From Acorus gramineus (taxonomy: Eukaryota > Streptophyta > Magnoliopsida > Acorales > Acoraceae): a stretch of 64,000 nt of DNA. Made by a program: the position numbers and the translations under genes. The DNA lies in NCBI GenBank assembly GCA_030737835.1, contig CM060853.1, positions 16,240,895 through 16,304,894 on the forward strand. Reading direction: 5' to 3'. The notes below the pieces were generated by a model. It did no database searches, was not told where the DNA came from, and saw only the letters and a list, made by a program, of their open reading frames with translations. This document shows, in pieces, positions 63,355-64,000 of this stretch. The stretch's first letter is position 1; the number at the start of each line of letters is the position of its first letter.

Positions 63355-63946
63355 TTGTTAACATTCCCTTTTATAGGGTTCATAGGCTAGATAGTCGTTG
63401 TCACTAGCCCCATGGTCATTGTAACAACTCTCCGAGGTTCTGTGGTAACCGCTTTGCTTTATTGTAGCTGAACGTGCTGTTAATTATTTACGTTTTATGG
63501 GTAATGAGCCTTAATCATTCACCTGACATGCAGTTACAGACATTATGAATGCCTGATGTTTCCGAGATTCTCCTCATGGTCTTGATATGGTCGGTATGTA
63601 CAAGGGAGTCATGCTCGGCATGTGCCCAATTATTTGTTCACGAGATGTGAGATTGTCCGGTCAAACCTCATTCAATCTAGTCGAGTCTCACTTACTCGGG
63701 ATAGAATTTGTCTGTGAGGTGTAAGACCGTTTAACCAGACCTGATTCAATCTGGTTGTGTCACACCTGCCTGGATAACATTTGTCCACGAGGTATTAGAC
63801 AGTCCAATCAGACTTAACTTATTTCAACGAGAGGCTAGTCTACTCGTGTCTCACTTGCTTGGCAGTGCCTGCTCGGTATTCCACTATTGGGTTCGGGTTA
63901 GATGTTAGATACCCATACCTATCTATGCCCCAACACATGTTGTCTT
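63355..63946 (-). mobile_element. LTR-like remnant with internal 74-bp repeats
   Basis: On the minus strand the right side begins TGTTGGGGCATAGATAGG, a typical start of a plant LTR. The interior carries three degenerate 73-74-bp units (starting 63639, 63713, 63786) with the pattern CACGAGGTR..AGAC.GTCC, CTCATTCAATCT-like, GGATA..ATTTGTC. No internal retroelement protein is present and the matching second LTR would lie outside, so it may be a solo LTR. Confidence 0.45.
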
Positions 63947-64000
63947 TTAACATTGTGCATATTTTTCCCTCTAATAAGTATTCTCTATGATAATCATAAT

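Overview
This window is nuclear DNA of a flowering plant. It is AT-rich, crowded with short non-autonomous transposons, and carries three intron-containing plant genes with GT..AG introns. The GC-rich third codon positions of the ABC transporter and its rice-like protein wording lean towards a monocot, but that is an inference and no species is claimed.

All three recognisable genes lie on the minus strand. (1) At the left edge is the first exon (226-351) of a PRE/ILI-type atypical HLH growth regulator; its second exon lies outside the window. (2) At 14638-19918 is a complete, intact 10-exon ABCB19-type auxin transporter (P-glycoprotein), 1251 residues when spliced. (3) At 42281-50506 is a complete, intact 8-exon CYP23-type cyclophilin with a signal peptide, 227 residues, spread over 8.2 kb because three introns are long and contain repeat debris. 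PRE/ILI proteins and ABCB19 both act in auxin/brassinosteroid-linked growth, but nothing in the sequence links the three loci.

The rest (about 80%) is intergenic. It holds at least three Tourist/Harbinger-like MITE copies with TTA target duplications (2561-3084, 52412-53395, 59900-60338), a relative at 32348-32770, an 895-bp TIR element (4200-5094), a hAT-like element nested inside a tandem MITE pair (21045-22973), a Mutator-like 225-bp insertion (36445-36669), three SINE-like elements on the minus strand, LINE-tail remnants, an LTR-like remnant at the right edge, and a GC-rich minisatellite (24530-24742).

The most unusual structural feature is an old tandem duplication of a gene-free locus: three blocks of similarity occur in the same order in 26.4-30.8 kb and 34.9-38.7 kb, with no recognisable open reading frame in either copy. 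A cluster of four CACGTG boxes (62539-62677) and a G-quadruplex motif upstream of the PRE-like promoter are the clearest regulatory-looking signals. No tRNA, rRNA, known microRNA, CRISPR array or prokaryotic feature was seen.
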